Positions 46,245-55,182 of a DNA stretch of 64,000 nt are shown here, piece by piece (within the stretch, counting starts at the first letter, position 1; each line of letters begins with the position of its first letter). The stretch comes from Chloroflexota bacterium (lineage in GTDB: Bacteria > Chloroflexota > Dormibacteria > Dormibacterales > Dormibacteraceae). Both the position numbers and the translations under genes were made by a program. The stretch covers positions 1-64,000 of the forward strand of contig VBHB01000078.1 of NCBI GenBank assembly GCA_005880315.1, in the 5' to 3' direction. The notes beneath the pieces are model-generated. The model saw nothing but the letters and a program-made list of their open reading frames with translations, made no database searches and was not told the origin of the DNA.

Positions 46245-47093
46245 CTAAAGCGTGAGCGCGTAGATGTAGGCGTGGTCGTCGTCATTCGCGAAATCGTATC
46301 CGGAAGCCCGGAGGTCATCGGCGGCCGGATGATCGCGGGGCAGGGTCACGACCACGTCGTCCAGACCATCGGCGTCGGCCTCGAAACGCAGCTCCATGAG
46401 CAGGTCGCGAAGCGCGCTGCCTGCGCCGGCGATGAAGCCGACGGCGATGTTGTCTCCCCAGGGCCGCCGCATACCAGCCACGGCGCGGCCGCCCGGGCCC
46501 ACGCGCAGCATGCCGATCTCGGCCAGCCGCGCCAGCTCGGCCGCGCCGAGGTCCCGCGCGCCGTTGAAGTCGGCAACCACGCCGTGGTACAGCTCGATGC
46601 CGGGGGTCTTGGCGATCGCCGGCCACAGCTTCTCGGCCTCGGCCGCACCAGGGATCCGCGCCGATTCGCCACCCTCGATGCGTGCTCCCCTCCACCAGCG
46701 CACGTCCACCAGCCTTTCGAAACCGACCGATTCAAAAAGAGACACTGCATCCAGGTTGCCCGTCGCCAGGCGCATCTCGCGATGTCCCTGCTCTTTCGCC
46801 TCCATGATCGCCGAGGTCAACATCGCGCGCGCCAAGCCCTGCCGGCGGTGGCTCGACGCGACGCGCAGGCCCTCGTACCAGACCAGGCCGGGCGCGTACG
46901 GCCTCATGCGCTGCACGCCCACCACCACGCCATCGACCTCCAGCGCCTCGAAGGCCGATGCGGCGTCGGCAACCCAGTCGTCGAAGACCTCGGGGAGATA
47001 GTCGTGTCCGCCCCAGACGTCCCTGGTCATCTCGACGATGCGGTCCCGATCGGCCGGCCTCACCGGCCGCATGACTAAGTCGCGGGTTTCCAA
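46245..47093 (-). CDS. GNAT family N-acetyltransferase
   Basis: GLRVASSHRRQGLARAMLTSAI. Confidence 0.85.
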   Translation of the reverse strand: METRDLVMRPVRPADRDRIVEMTRDVWGGHDYLPEVFDDWVADAASAFEALEVDGVVVGVQRMRPYAPGLVWYEGLRVASSHRRQGLARAMLTSAIMEAKEQGHREMRLATGNLDAVSLFESVGFERLVDVRWWRGARIEGGESARIPGAAEAEKLWPAIAKTPGIELYHGVVADFNGARDLGAAELARLAEIGMLRVGPGGRAVAGMRRPWGDNIAVGFIAGAGSALRDLLMELRFEADADGLDDVVVTLPRDHPAADDLRASGYDFANDDDHAYIYALTL

Positions 47094-47899
47094 TGCGCGA
47101 TCCCCGATAGAGCGATGCCGCTGTCGATCACGATCTGGTCGCCATCCCTGGTGGACATCTCATCGAGCAGGTTACGGGCGCGCGCCTCGTCCCAGCCCGC
47201 GCCGAACAGCATCTGGCTGTCGGCCAGCGCCTCGTCCATGTCCGCGTAGCGGTTGACGACTGGGTAGCGCACGAAGGTCACCTCGGGCGCGATGCCCATC
47301 TGGATGAGCAGCATGAACAGGTCGCTGAATTGCGGCACGGGGAGGTCGGGCGTGCCGAGCATCCGCCTGCGCAGCTCGGTGGCCGGATGCGGAACCGGGC
47401 CCTGTCGCAGCATGATGAAGACGCGCTCGCGCGCGGACGCCTGCAGCTTGGCGATGAATGGGATGGGTGCTTCGATGCCGTACAGGACATGGCAGCAGAT
47501 GACGATGTCGGCGGGGGCCACCTCCGCGTCCTGCCACGTGCTCGCGACGACAGTCATGTTGTCGCGATGAGGGATCTGCGCGCGCATCCCCTCGGAGGGT
47601 TCGACCGCTGTGACCCACTCCATCAGCTCGGCCAGCGGCACCGCGTGCCGGCCGGCGCCGGCGCCGGCGTCGATCAGCGTCTTGCGCGGCGAGATGTACG
47701 GTCGGACGACTCGCAGGAACTCGTCGTGGCGCTGCCTTGTGATCCGCGCGTAGGAGGGCGCGCGACGGTCCCAGTAGTCCGAACGCCGGTGCTCTCCGGG
47801 GTGCCCACCTTCTCCTGCGGCTGCGCGCCGGGTGACAATCTCGCGCCATCGTTCGGCCCAATCGGCCGCCGCCTTTGCCCCGGTTATCCCCACCTGCAT
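47075..47899 (-). CDS. class I SAM-dependent methyltransferase
   Basis: LIDAGAGAGRHAVPLAE. Confidence 0.75.
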   Translation of the reverse strand: MQVGITGAKAAADWAERWREIVTRRAAAGEGGHPGEHRRSDYWDRRAPSYARITRQRHDEFLRVVRPYISPRKTLIDAGAGAGRHAVPLAELMEWVTAVEPSEGMRAQIPHRDNMTVVASTWQDAEVAPADIVICCHVLYGIEAPIPFIAKLQASARERVFIMLRQGPVPHPATELRRRMLGTPDLPVPQFSDLFMLLIQMGIAPEVTFVRYPVVNRYADMDEALADSQMLFGAGWDEARARNLLDEMSTRDGDQIVIDSGIALSGIAHWKPAT

Positions 47900-48033
47900 T
47901 TGACCCGAACGCTAGCTTGTTAACACCTTTGGGGACAAGCAGGGGACAACTTCGAGGGCCTCGGCCCAGATGATGGGGTCATTGTTGTCACACCCACCAG
48001 ATATAGGGCCGAGGCTAGGATAGGCGGGAATCC

Positions 48034-49614
48034 ATGGCAGTCGAACCGTCGTCGGAATTCAACGCCGCCGAGGCCAGTGTCCTCGCCCGCTACTTCACCA
48101 ACCTCGATCGCCCGGTGTTCGCGCTTCGCAACCTGCCCGAGGTCGTCAAGGGAGCCCTCTTCTCGCGCTACTCGCGCACCGAGAAGAGCCTCCGCCGGGT
48201 GCTGCTCGACGAGTTCATCAACGAACCCGACTCCGGATTCGAGGCGCTCGCCACCGCTTCGGGAGGGGTCGACGACATGGTCGCCGTCCGCCGGGCCGAG
48301 GAGTTCTACGAGAGGGTCCTGGTCGGTTACGGCGACGATTCGGTGGCCGAGCTCGCGGGCGCCCACGTCGCGGTCGAGCGCACCTCGACGCTGGCCGCGA
48401 AGGCCCTGGAGGACAGCCGCATCGGGATCTCTCCGCTCGAGAAGTCGACTCGTTATGTGAGGTTCGACCGCCCCGGCCGGGACGGACGATTTCTCTACCA
48501 CCGCGGCCCCGAGCTGGCGCATCCCGATTACGAGCCGGCGGCAGACCTGCTCTTCGAGACCTACAGTGCGCTGGTCGAGCCGCTGACGCTCGCCATACGC
48601 GAGCGGTTCCCGATCGAGGAGGGCGAGACCGATCGCGCCTGGAAGGCCGCGACCCGCGCCAAGGCACTCGACATGCTGCGCGGTCTATTGCCCGCGGGCA
48701 CCCTCACCAACCTCGGCCTCTTCGGAAACGGGCGGGCGTTCGAATACCTGATCACGAAGCTCGCCGCCCACGAGCTTCCGGAATGCCGCGCGCTGGCGAC
48801 CGACCTGCATCGCGAGCTCGCCTTGGTCATCCCCGCTTTCGTGAAGCGCGCGCTGGACGAGCGCTACGGCCTGCCGGCAGCCGAACGGCTGGCTCGGGTG
48901 CGGGAAGCGACGGCCGGGCTGGCCTCGAGGAATGGCGCCCGGGAATCGGCGCCGGTGGTTCGCCTTCTCGAACACGACCCGGATGCCGAACGCAAGGTCG
49001 CCGCCGCGGCGCTGTTCCCGCACTCTGACGCCCGCTGGGAGGAGGTGCGCGCTGACCCCGGCCAGGCGCTCGAAGCGCTGCTGGCCGATCGTTCCAACCG
49101 GCGGCAGCGCCCGGCGCGAGCCCTGGAGCACGCGCAGTACGCCTTCGAGATCGTCGCCAACTTCGCGGCCTACCGCGACCTGCACCGCCATCGCATGCTC
49201 ACCCAGGAGCGCCAGCTCCTCGGCACGTCGCTCGGCTTCGATACGCCGCCTGGGCTCGCCGAGCTAGGCATGGAGGGCCGCTTTACCGCCGCCATCGAAG
49301 CCGCTGCCGCGGCTCATAGCCGCATCGAGAGCGACCTGGGTCCGGCGCTCGCGCAGTATGTGGTCCCGCTCGCTTATCGCGTGCGCTGGTACTTCCGCAT
49401 CAACCTCCGCGAGATCTACCACCTGTGTGAGCTGCGCACGACTCCCCAGGGCCACCCCGATTACCGATGGGTCGCGCAGGAGATGTTCCGGCAGGTGAGC
49501 GAGGTCCATCCCCGGCTGGCGCGATACGCCAAGTTCGTCGACATGGGGCCGGGCGACGAGCTGGAGCGCCGGCGCTCGGAACGCCGCCTGGACGAAAAGC
49601 TTTCGTCAATTTGA
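48034..49614 (+). CDS. long ThyX-family (FAD-dependent thymidylate synthase-like) protein
   Basis: two ThyX-like segments: YGDDSVAELAGAHVAVERTSTLAAKALEDSRIGISPLEKSTRYVRF and YRDLHRHRMLTQERQLLGTS. Confidence 0.8.
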   Translation: MAVEPSSEFNAAEASVLARYFTNLDRPVFALRNLPEVVKGALFSRYSRTEKSLRRVLLDEFINEPDSGFEALATASGGVDDMVAVRRAEEFYERVLVGYGDDSVAELAGAHVAVERTSTLAAKALEDSRIGISPLEKSTRYVRFDRPGRDGRFLYHRGPELAHPDYEPAADLLFETYSALVEPLTLAIRERFPIEEGETDRAWKAATRAKALDMLRGLLPAGTLTNLGLFGNGRAFEYLITKLAAHELPECRALATDLHRELALVIPAFVKRALDERYGLPAAERLARVREATAGLASRNGARESAPVVRLLEHDPDAERKVAAAALFPHSDARWEEVRADPGQALEALLADRSNRRQRPARALEHAQYAFEIVANFAAYRDLHRHRMLTQERQLLGTSLGFDTPPGLAELGMEGRFTAAIEAAAAAHSRIESDLGPALAQYVVPLAYRVRWYFRINLREIYHLCELRTTPQGHPDYRWVAQEMFRQVSEVHPRLARYAKFVDMGPGDELERRRSERRLDEKLSSI

Positions 49615-49669
49615 CCAACGAGTGCTATAGCATCGAGTGTCTCGAAATACGAGAGGGAGAGTGGTCCTA

Positions 49670-49861
49670 GTGCCCAGCGAAAACCAGGTTGCGCGCGGTG
49701 CCGAAAGGCGATCGACTATTCGGCGTTCGAACCCCGAGCGGCGCTTCGGCGAGAGGCGGTCGCCCGAGCGCGCGACCGTCGGCCGGCGTGACCAGTTCGT
49801 GCCCGACCGGCGAACCGAGGAACGCCGGGTGATGGACCGCCGCGCCTTCCAGCCCGCTTGA
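49670..49861 (+). CDS. small Arg-rich protein
   Basis: GTG start after GAGAGGGAGAG; repeated (E/R)RR motifs: ERRSTIRRSNPERRFGERRSPERATVGRRDQFVPDRRTEERRVMDRR. Confidence 0.5.
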   Translation: MPSENQVARGAERRSTIRRSNPERRFGERRSPERATVGRRDQFVPDRRTEERRVMDRRAFQPA

Positions 49862-49870
49862 AGTAGCGCA

Positions 49871-50692
49871 CTGGCCTCTCCCGCGCTCATCGTCCACGGA
49901 GGCGCGGGCCCAGTTGGGGCCGCCGAGCGGCCGCGGCGTCAAGCCGCAGTCGAGCGCGGGCGGGAGCGGGGGTGGGCCGAGATCGGCAAAGGCGCGCTGG
50001 CGGCCGCGGTCGCCGCGGTGCGCCACATGGAAGACGAGCCTCTACTGAACGCCGGCGTCGGCGCCTGCCTCAACGCCGACGGCGAGGTGGAGCTGGATGC
50101 CGGCGTGATGGAGGGCGCGACGCTGCGGGCGGGTGGGGTCGCCTGCGTGCGTGACGTGCGCCATCCCGTGGATCTCGCAGCCGAAGTCATGCGCGACGGC
50201 CGCCATGTGTTGCTCTCGGGGTCGGGCGCGTCGCGTTTCGCGCGGGACCACGGGCTCGAGATGACCGACCCGTCGATCTTCATCAACAACCGCAAGCGCC
50301 AGCAGCGCCTTGCCGGCGCCGACACCGTTGGCGCCGTCGCTCGCGATGCCGACGGCCGGCTGGCGGTGGCGGTGTCGACGGGTGGAATCAGCGGCAAGCT
50401 GCCGGGCCGGATCGGTGACTCGCCCATTCCTGGCGCCGGGATGTACGCCGACGACCTGTTCGGCGCGGTCTGCGGCACGGGGCAGGGCGAGGCGTTCATC
50501 CGCCTCGGCCTCGCGCGTCTGATGGTTGTCGAGCTGCAGCATGGAATGGATCCGGCTGCGGTGGCGAAGGGCGCCGTCGCCCTGCTGGGCAAGGCAATGC
50601 AGGCGCAGGGAGGGGTGATCCTCATCGGAAGGAACGGACCTCCTCACGCAGCTTTCAACACCCAAGCGATGCCGTTCGCGACTGCTCAGTGA
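49871..50692 (+). CDS. isoaspartyl peptidase / type 2 asparaginase (Ntn hydrolase)
   Basis: ALIVHGGAG, LNAGVGACLNADGEVELDAGVM, DTVGAVARDADGRLAVAVSTGG; only CTG available as start. Confidence 0.88.
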   Translation: MASPALIVHGGAGPVGAAERPRRQAAVERGRERGWAEIGKGALAAAVAAVRHMEDEPLLNAGVGACLNADGEVELDAGVMEGATLRAGGVACVRDVRHPVDLAAEVMRDGRHVLLSGSGASRFARDHGLEMTDPSIFINNRKRQQRLAGADTVGAVARDADGRLAVAVSTGGISGKLPGRIGDSPIPGAGMYADDLFGAVCGTGQGEAFIRLGLARLMVVELQHGMDPAAVAKGAVALLGKAMQAQGGVILIGRNGPPHAAFNTQAMPFATAQ

Positions 50693-52314
50693 GCGACTCC
50701 GCCAACGCCGGCGAGCTGATCGTGCTGGCGCTCAAACGCGCCGGCGTCAGCCACCTTTTTACTCTCAACGGCGGCCACATCTGGCCGATCCTCGTCGGTG
50801 CCCAGGAGCACGGCATCCGCATCATCGACGTGCGTCACGAGCAGTCGGCGGCGTTCGCCGCGGAAGGGTGGGCGAAGGTAACGCGCGAATGCGGTGTCGT
50901 CTCCGTCACCGCGGGTCCTGGCGTCACCAATGCGGTCACGGCTCTCGCCCAGGCGCAATCGGCCGACAGCCCGCTGCTGATGATTGGGGGGCGAGCGCCC
51001 GAAGCGCGCTGGGGGATGGGTTCGCTGCAGGAGATGGACCACGTCGAGGTCGTCCGCAGCCTCACCAAGAAGGCACTGACGCTCGGCTCGGCGGAAGACG
51101 CTTACGGCACGGCCGCCGAGCTGATCCGCACGGCATTGAGTCGGCGCACCGGCCCGGTGTTCATGGACGTCCCCCTCGATGTGTTCTTTGGCGCCGCCGA
51201 CATCCCCGAGGCGACCGAGCACCTCACGCCCGACCTCGGGCCGCCGCCTGACCCGGACACGGTCGAGCGGATCGGCCGGCTCATCCGCGACGCGGAGCGG
51301 CCGGCCGCCATCGCCGGAAGCGGCGTCTGGTGGTCGCACGCGGAGGATGAGCTGAGACGGCTTGTGGATGCCGCGCACCTGCCGCTGAACGTCAACGGCA
51401 TGGCCCGAGGCGTGCTCCCGCCGGGCCATCCGCTGTTCTTTCCTCGGGCTCGCGGCAAGGCCTTGGGTGAGGCCGACCTCATCCTCGTCATCGGAGCGCT
51501 GCTCGATTTCCGTCTCAACTTCGGCCAGCCCCCGGTGTTTGCCGAAGACGCCAAGCTCGTCTACGTGGACGTCGACGACCACCGCAAGCACCGGCCGGCG
51601 GCGGCCGCCCTTTACGGCGACCTTCGGGCGTCACTCGCGGCGCTGGCCGCGGCGGCGGCCGCGCCCCAGCGATCCGAATGGCTCGCGCGACTGCTCGAAA
51701 CCGAGGCGGCCGCGCGGTCCCGGGACGTTGCGCTGACCGTGGTGGACTCGTCGCCCGTGCACCCGGCACGGCTGATCGCCGAGGTCGACCGCTTCGCGGA
51801 CCCAGGCGCGATCATCGTCGGCGACGGCGGCGATTTCGTGTCCTTCGCGGGCCGCCTCGTCGAGCGCCGCGAGCCCGGCCTGTGGCTCGATCCGGGGCCC
51901 TTTGGCGCCCTCGGCTCGGGCCCGGCCTACGCGATGGCGGCCAAGCTTGCCCGCCCCGACCGGCAGGTCCTCCTGCTCTCGGGCGACGGAGCCTTCGGGT
52001 TCTCGGCTATGGAGTTCGACACCATGGTCCGGCACCGAATCCCCGTGGTCTGCGTGGTCGGCAACAACGGGATCTGGGCTCTCGAGAAGCACCCGATGCA
52101 GAACATGCTGGGGATGAGCGTCGCCGCCGACCTGGGCCAGGGCACCCGCTACGACAGGCTGGTCGAGGCTTTGGGCGGTCACGGCGAGATGGTCGACCGC
52201 CCCGATCAGATCCGCCCCGCGCTCGAGCGGGCTTTCGCCTCAGGCCTGCCCGCCTGCATCAACGTAATTTGTGATCCCCAGGCGGAATATCCGCGATCAT
52301 CGGTGCTGATGTGA
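50689..52314 (+). CDS. thiamine pyrophosphate-binding protein (acetolactate synthase-like)
   Basis: DVRHEQSAAFAAEGWAKVT, VTAGPGVTNAVTALAQA, LLSGDGAFGFSAMEFDTMVRHRIPVVCVVGNN. Confidence 0.9.
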   Translation: MSDSANAGELIVLALKRAGVSHLFTLNGGHIWPILVGAQEHGIRIIDVRHEQSAAFAAEGWAKVTRECGVVSVTAGPGVTNAVTALAQAQSADSPLLMIGGRAPEARWGMGSLQEMDHVEVVRSLTKKALTLGSAEDAYGTAAELIRTALSRRTGPVFMDVPLDVFFGAADIPEATEHLTPDLGPPPDPDTVERIGRLIRDAERPAAIAGSGVWWSHAEDELRRLVDAAHLPLNVNGMARGVLPPGHPLFFPRARGKALGEADLILVIGALLDFRLNFGQPPVFAEDAKLVYVDVDDHRKHRPAAAALYGDLRASLAALAAAAAAPQRSEWLARLLETEAAARSRDVALTVVDSSPVHPARLIAEVDRFADPGAIIVGDGGDFVSFAGRLVERREPGLWLDPGPFGALGSGPAYAMAAKLARPDRQVLLLSGDGAFGFSAMEFDTMVRHRIPVVCVVGNNGIWALEKHPMQNMLGMSVAADLGQGTRYDRLVEALGGHGEMVDRPDQIRPALERAFASGLPACINVICDPQAEYPRSSVLM

Positions 52315-53582
52315 GCACTGCCGAGCTGCACCCCGTCGTCGAAGCCGATGAATGGCGAACCGCGCAGTCGCAGTTCGACACCGCGGCCGAGATCATCAAG
52401 CTCGAGCCGTGGTTGCGCGAGGTCTTGCGCGAGGTCCAGCGCGAGTTCACCTGCAACTTTCCTGTGGAGATGGACGACCAGACGCATCGCATCTTCACCG
52501 GCTATCGGGTGCAGCACAACATCAACCGCGGCCCGGCCAAGGGCGGCATCCGCTACCACCCCGACGTCTCCCTGAACGAGGTCAAGGCCCTGGCGATGTG
52601 GATGACCTGGAAGTGCGCTGTGGTCAACATCCCGTTCGGCGGCGCCAAGGGAGGCATCATCGTCAACCCGCGCGTGCTGTCCCCACGCGAGCTCGAACAC
52701 ATGACCCGACGCTTCGCGACGGAGATATCGATCCTTATCGGCGCCGACCGCGACATCCCGGCGCCCGACGTAAACACGGACGGCCAGACGATGGCCTGGA
52801 TCATGGACACGCTTTCGATGCACCTCGGTTACTCGGTACCCGCCTCCGTGACCGGCAAGCCGATAGAGGTGGGCGGCTCGTTGGGTCGTGTAGAAGCAAC
52901 CGGTCGCGGCGTGACCATCTGCTCCATTGCAGCCCTCGAGCACCTCGGCCGCCAGCCTCACCAGACGCGCGTTTCAGTGCAGGGTTTCGGCAACGTCGGC
53001 AGCATCAGCGCGCGGCTGCTGGAAGAGGCCGGCTGCACGATCGTCGCGGTCAGCGAGGACTACGGCGGAATCTACAACCCGCTCGGCCTCTCCATCAAGC
53101 GCGTGCTCGAATATCGCGCGCGCGAAAAGACGCTTCGCGGGTTTCCGGGAGCGACGGAGATCGGCAACCAGGATGTGCTGACGGTCGATTGCGACCTGCT
53201 CGTGCCGGCCGCGATCGGCAACCAGCTCACCTCGCGCAATGCGCGTGACGTGAAGGCGAGCCTCATCGTCGAAGGCGCCAACGGGCCGACGACGCCTGAG
53301 GCGGACGCGATCTTTCGCGAGCGCGGCATCTTCCTGGTGCCGGACATCCTCGCCAACGCGGGCGGGGTCACAGTGTCGTATTTCGAGTGGGTGCAGGACT
53401 TGCAGTCATTCTTCTGGTCGGAGCACGAGGTCAACCAGAAGCTGAAGGCGATCATGACACGCGCTTTCTCCGAGGTCTTGAAGACAAAGCTGGATTTGAA
53501 GCTGGACATGCGGATGGCCGCTTACGTGCGTGCGGTCTCACGTGTCGCAGGCGCCACCCGAGAACGAGGGCTTTATCCCTGA
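52311..53582 (+). CDS. Glu/Leu/Phe/Val dehydrogenase (glutamate dehydrogenase type)
   Basis: GPAKGGIRYHPDVSLNEVKALAMWMTWKCAVVNIPFGGAKGGI. Confidence 0.95.
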   Translation: MSTAELHPVVEADEWRTAQSQFDTAAEIIKLEPWLREVLREVQREFTCNFPVEMDDQTHRIFTGYRVQHNINRGPAKGGIRYHPDVSLNEVKALAMWMTWKCAVVNIPFGGAKGGIIVNPRVLSPRELEHMTRRFATEISILIGADRDIPAPDVNTDGQTMAWIMDTLSMHLGYSVPASVTGKPIEVGGSLGRVEATGRGVTICSIAALEHLGRQPHQTRVSVQGFGNVGSISARLLEEAGCTIVAVSEDYGGIYNPLGLSIKRVLEYRAREKTLRGFPGATEIGNQDVLTVDCDLLVPAAIGNQLTSRNARDVKASLIVEGANGPTTPEADAIFRERGIFLVPDILANAGGVTVSYFEWVQDLQSFFWSEHEVNQKLKAIMTRAFSEVLKTKLDLKLDMRMAAYVRAVSRVAGATRERGLYP

Positions 53583-53605
53583 GCGGAGAGAATCCGCTCG
53601 CGGCG

Positions 53606-53974
53606 ATGCCGTTCGCGACCCTGATCGGCGCCGAGCTCGTCTCGGCATCGCCTGAAGAGGCGCGTGGGCGCATGGAATGGGCGCCGGAGCGGTGCACGAC
53701 AGGCGGCGTTCTGCACGGGGGCGTGCTGATGGCCCTCGCCGACTCGGTCGGCGCCTACTGCGCGGTGCTCAACCTTCCCGCGGGCGCCGGCACAGCCACG
53801 ATCGAGTCGAAGACCAACTTCTTCCGCGCGGTGCGCGAGGGATTCGTGGAGGCGGTGAGCACGCCGCTGCACGTCGGCCGCACGACGATCGTGGTGCAGA
53901 CCGACATCCTCGACGCACAGGGTCGGCGCGTCGCCCGGGTGACGCAGACACAGGCGGTGATACCGGCGTCCTGA
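53606..53974 (+). CDS. PaaI-family hotdog thioesterase (start 53606 ATG or 53579 CTG)
   Basis: GGVLHGGVLMALADSVGAYCAVLN. Confidence 0.88.
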   Translation: MPFATLIGAELVSASPEEARGRMEWAPERCTTGGVLHGGVLMALADSVGAYCAVLNLPAGAGTATIESKTNFFRAVREGFVEAVSTPLHVGRTTIVVQTDILDAQGRRVARVTQTQAVIPAS

Positions 53975-53983
53975 TCCGAGCTG

Positions 53984-54057
53984 GATCGCGCCATTCGGGC
54001 ACAGATGGTCGTATGGGCTGCAGAAAGATCCCGCGATTCGGGCACAAATGGTCGTAT
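53984..54057. repeat. two direct copies of GATCSCGCSATTCGGGCACARATGGTCGTAT, 43-bp period
   Basis: copies 53984-54014 and 54027-54057, 28/31 identical, in a convergent intergenic region. Confidence 0.85.
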
Positions 54058-54083
54058 CCGGCCGCCCCGACGGCTCCAGGCCC

Positions 54084-54947
54084 CTAGATCTCGCGGGTTC
54101 GGAAGCTCCAGATCGCAAGAGTGAGCATCAGCGCGAACCACACCACGACCCAGGCTAGGAATGCATTCGGAGGCGGGTCGACGGCGCTGAAGGGATTGGC
54201 ACGCCCGGCGGTCCCGGCCGCACGCAGCGCCGCCAGGATGACGTCGGGTTCCATCGCGTAGACAGCCCCGCGCCACAGGCCGTCGGTGGGCAGGAGCAGG
54301 TGGCTGATCGTGCCGACGTTCTGCAGCGCCGAGTTCTGCAGCCCCGCCCCGATGTCGCCGACGACGCCGGCGATCCATGCCATCAGCCATGCCACCAGCG
54401 CGATCACCCCGCCCGTGATGCCGGATAGGCGCGTCGAAAGGACCAGCCCAAGTGACAAAAGGGATAAGCCTTCGGCCGCCACATAAAGGACGAGCTCGAT
54501 CGGATGCGGCGGCAGGTATCCAGTCGCCCAGTTCACCGCCGCCAGCTCGAGGAACGCGGAACCCGCGGCGTACACGAAGACGAGCACCGCGAGCCCGAGC
54601 CATTTTCCGATGACCACCTCGCTGCGCCGGACCGGCCGGGCGAGCATCGAGAGGAGAAGTCCGCTTTCCACCTCGCTCGAGATGAGCGGTCCCGCGACGA
54701 CTGCGGCGCTCAGCGCCAGGACCCCGCTGTACATGAAGGTGACGACGATCAGCAGCTGCGACGTGATCAGGGTCACCTGGGTCGGCGGGAGCAGCGTGCC
54801 GTCGCTGCGGGTGACGGTCGTGATCTTGTGAAAGCCCCACGCGGAGAATCCGACCACGAGGAGCGTGAGTACGAGCAGCGCCAACAGCAGGCGGCGGCGT
54901 GACGCCTCCTGAATGGTGAGCCTGGCGAACACCAGAACCGGCGGCAC
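54084..54947 (-). CDS. ABC transporter permease
   Basis: polytopic ABC-2 type, LISSEVESGLLLSMLARPVRRSEVVIGKWLG; start near 54947. Confidence 0.85.
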   Translation of the reverse strand: MPPVLVFARLTIQEASRRRLLLALLVLTLLVVGFSAWGFHKITTVTRSDGTLLPPTQVTLITSQLLIVVTFMYSGVLALSAAVVAGPLISSEVESGLLLSMLARPVRRSEVVIGKWLGLAVLVFVYAAGSAFLELAAVNWATGYLPPHPIELVLYVAAEGLSLLSLGLVLSTRLSGITGGVIALVAWLMAWIAGVVGDIGAGLQNSALQNVGTISHLLLPTDGLWRGAVYAMEPDVILAALRAAGTAGRANPFSAVDPPPNAFLAWVVVWFALMLTLAIWSFRTREI

Positions 54948-55028
54948 TAGTGTCTCCGCCCCGAGGTCCGCCGCATATTTCGCGACATCGGCGGCCGGAG
55001 CCAAGGAGACGACGAGCACGCGAGCGAG

Positions 55029-55168
55029 CGCATCGCGTAGATGCGTGACCGAGCGCGCGCAGGAGTCGACGCAGGCTTCAGCGCCTCTCTCGGGGTCCCC
55101 GCCGAATCGTCAGATTCCGCGGGGTGAGACGGCGCCCGGCCGACTAGGTCGCGAAGATGCAAGGACCT
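55029..55168 (-). repeat. 140-bp dispersed hairpin element, copy 1 (minus orientation)
   Basis: reverse complement aligns end to end with 61939-62079. Confidence 0.85.
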
Positions 55169-55182
55169 TCGGGGACGGGACA

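Noticed and set aside
44949-47078. 709-aa plus-strand ORF opposite oxidoreductase and GNAT genes
   Set aside because: His/Asp/Arg-rich antisense frame spanning two genes with clear motifs on the minus strand
53579-53582. CTGA start for the thioesterase gene
   Set aside because: A CTG overlaps the GDH stop, but an in-frame ATG at 53606 gives a reasonable N-terminus, so this case does not support CTG initiation on its own
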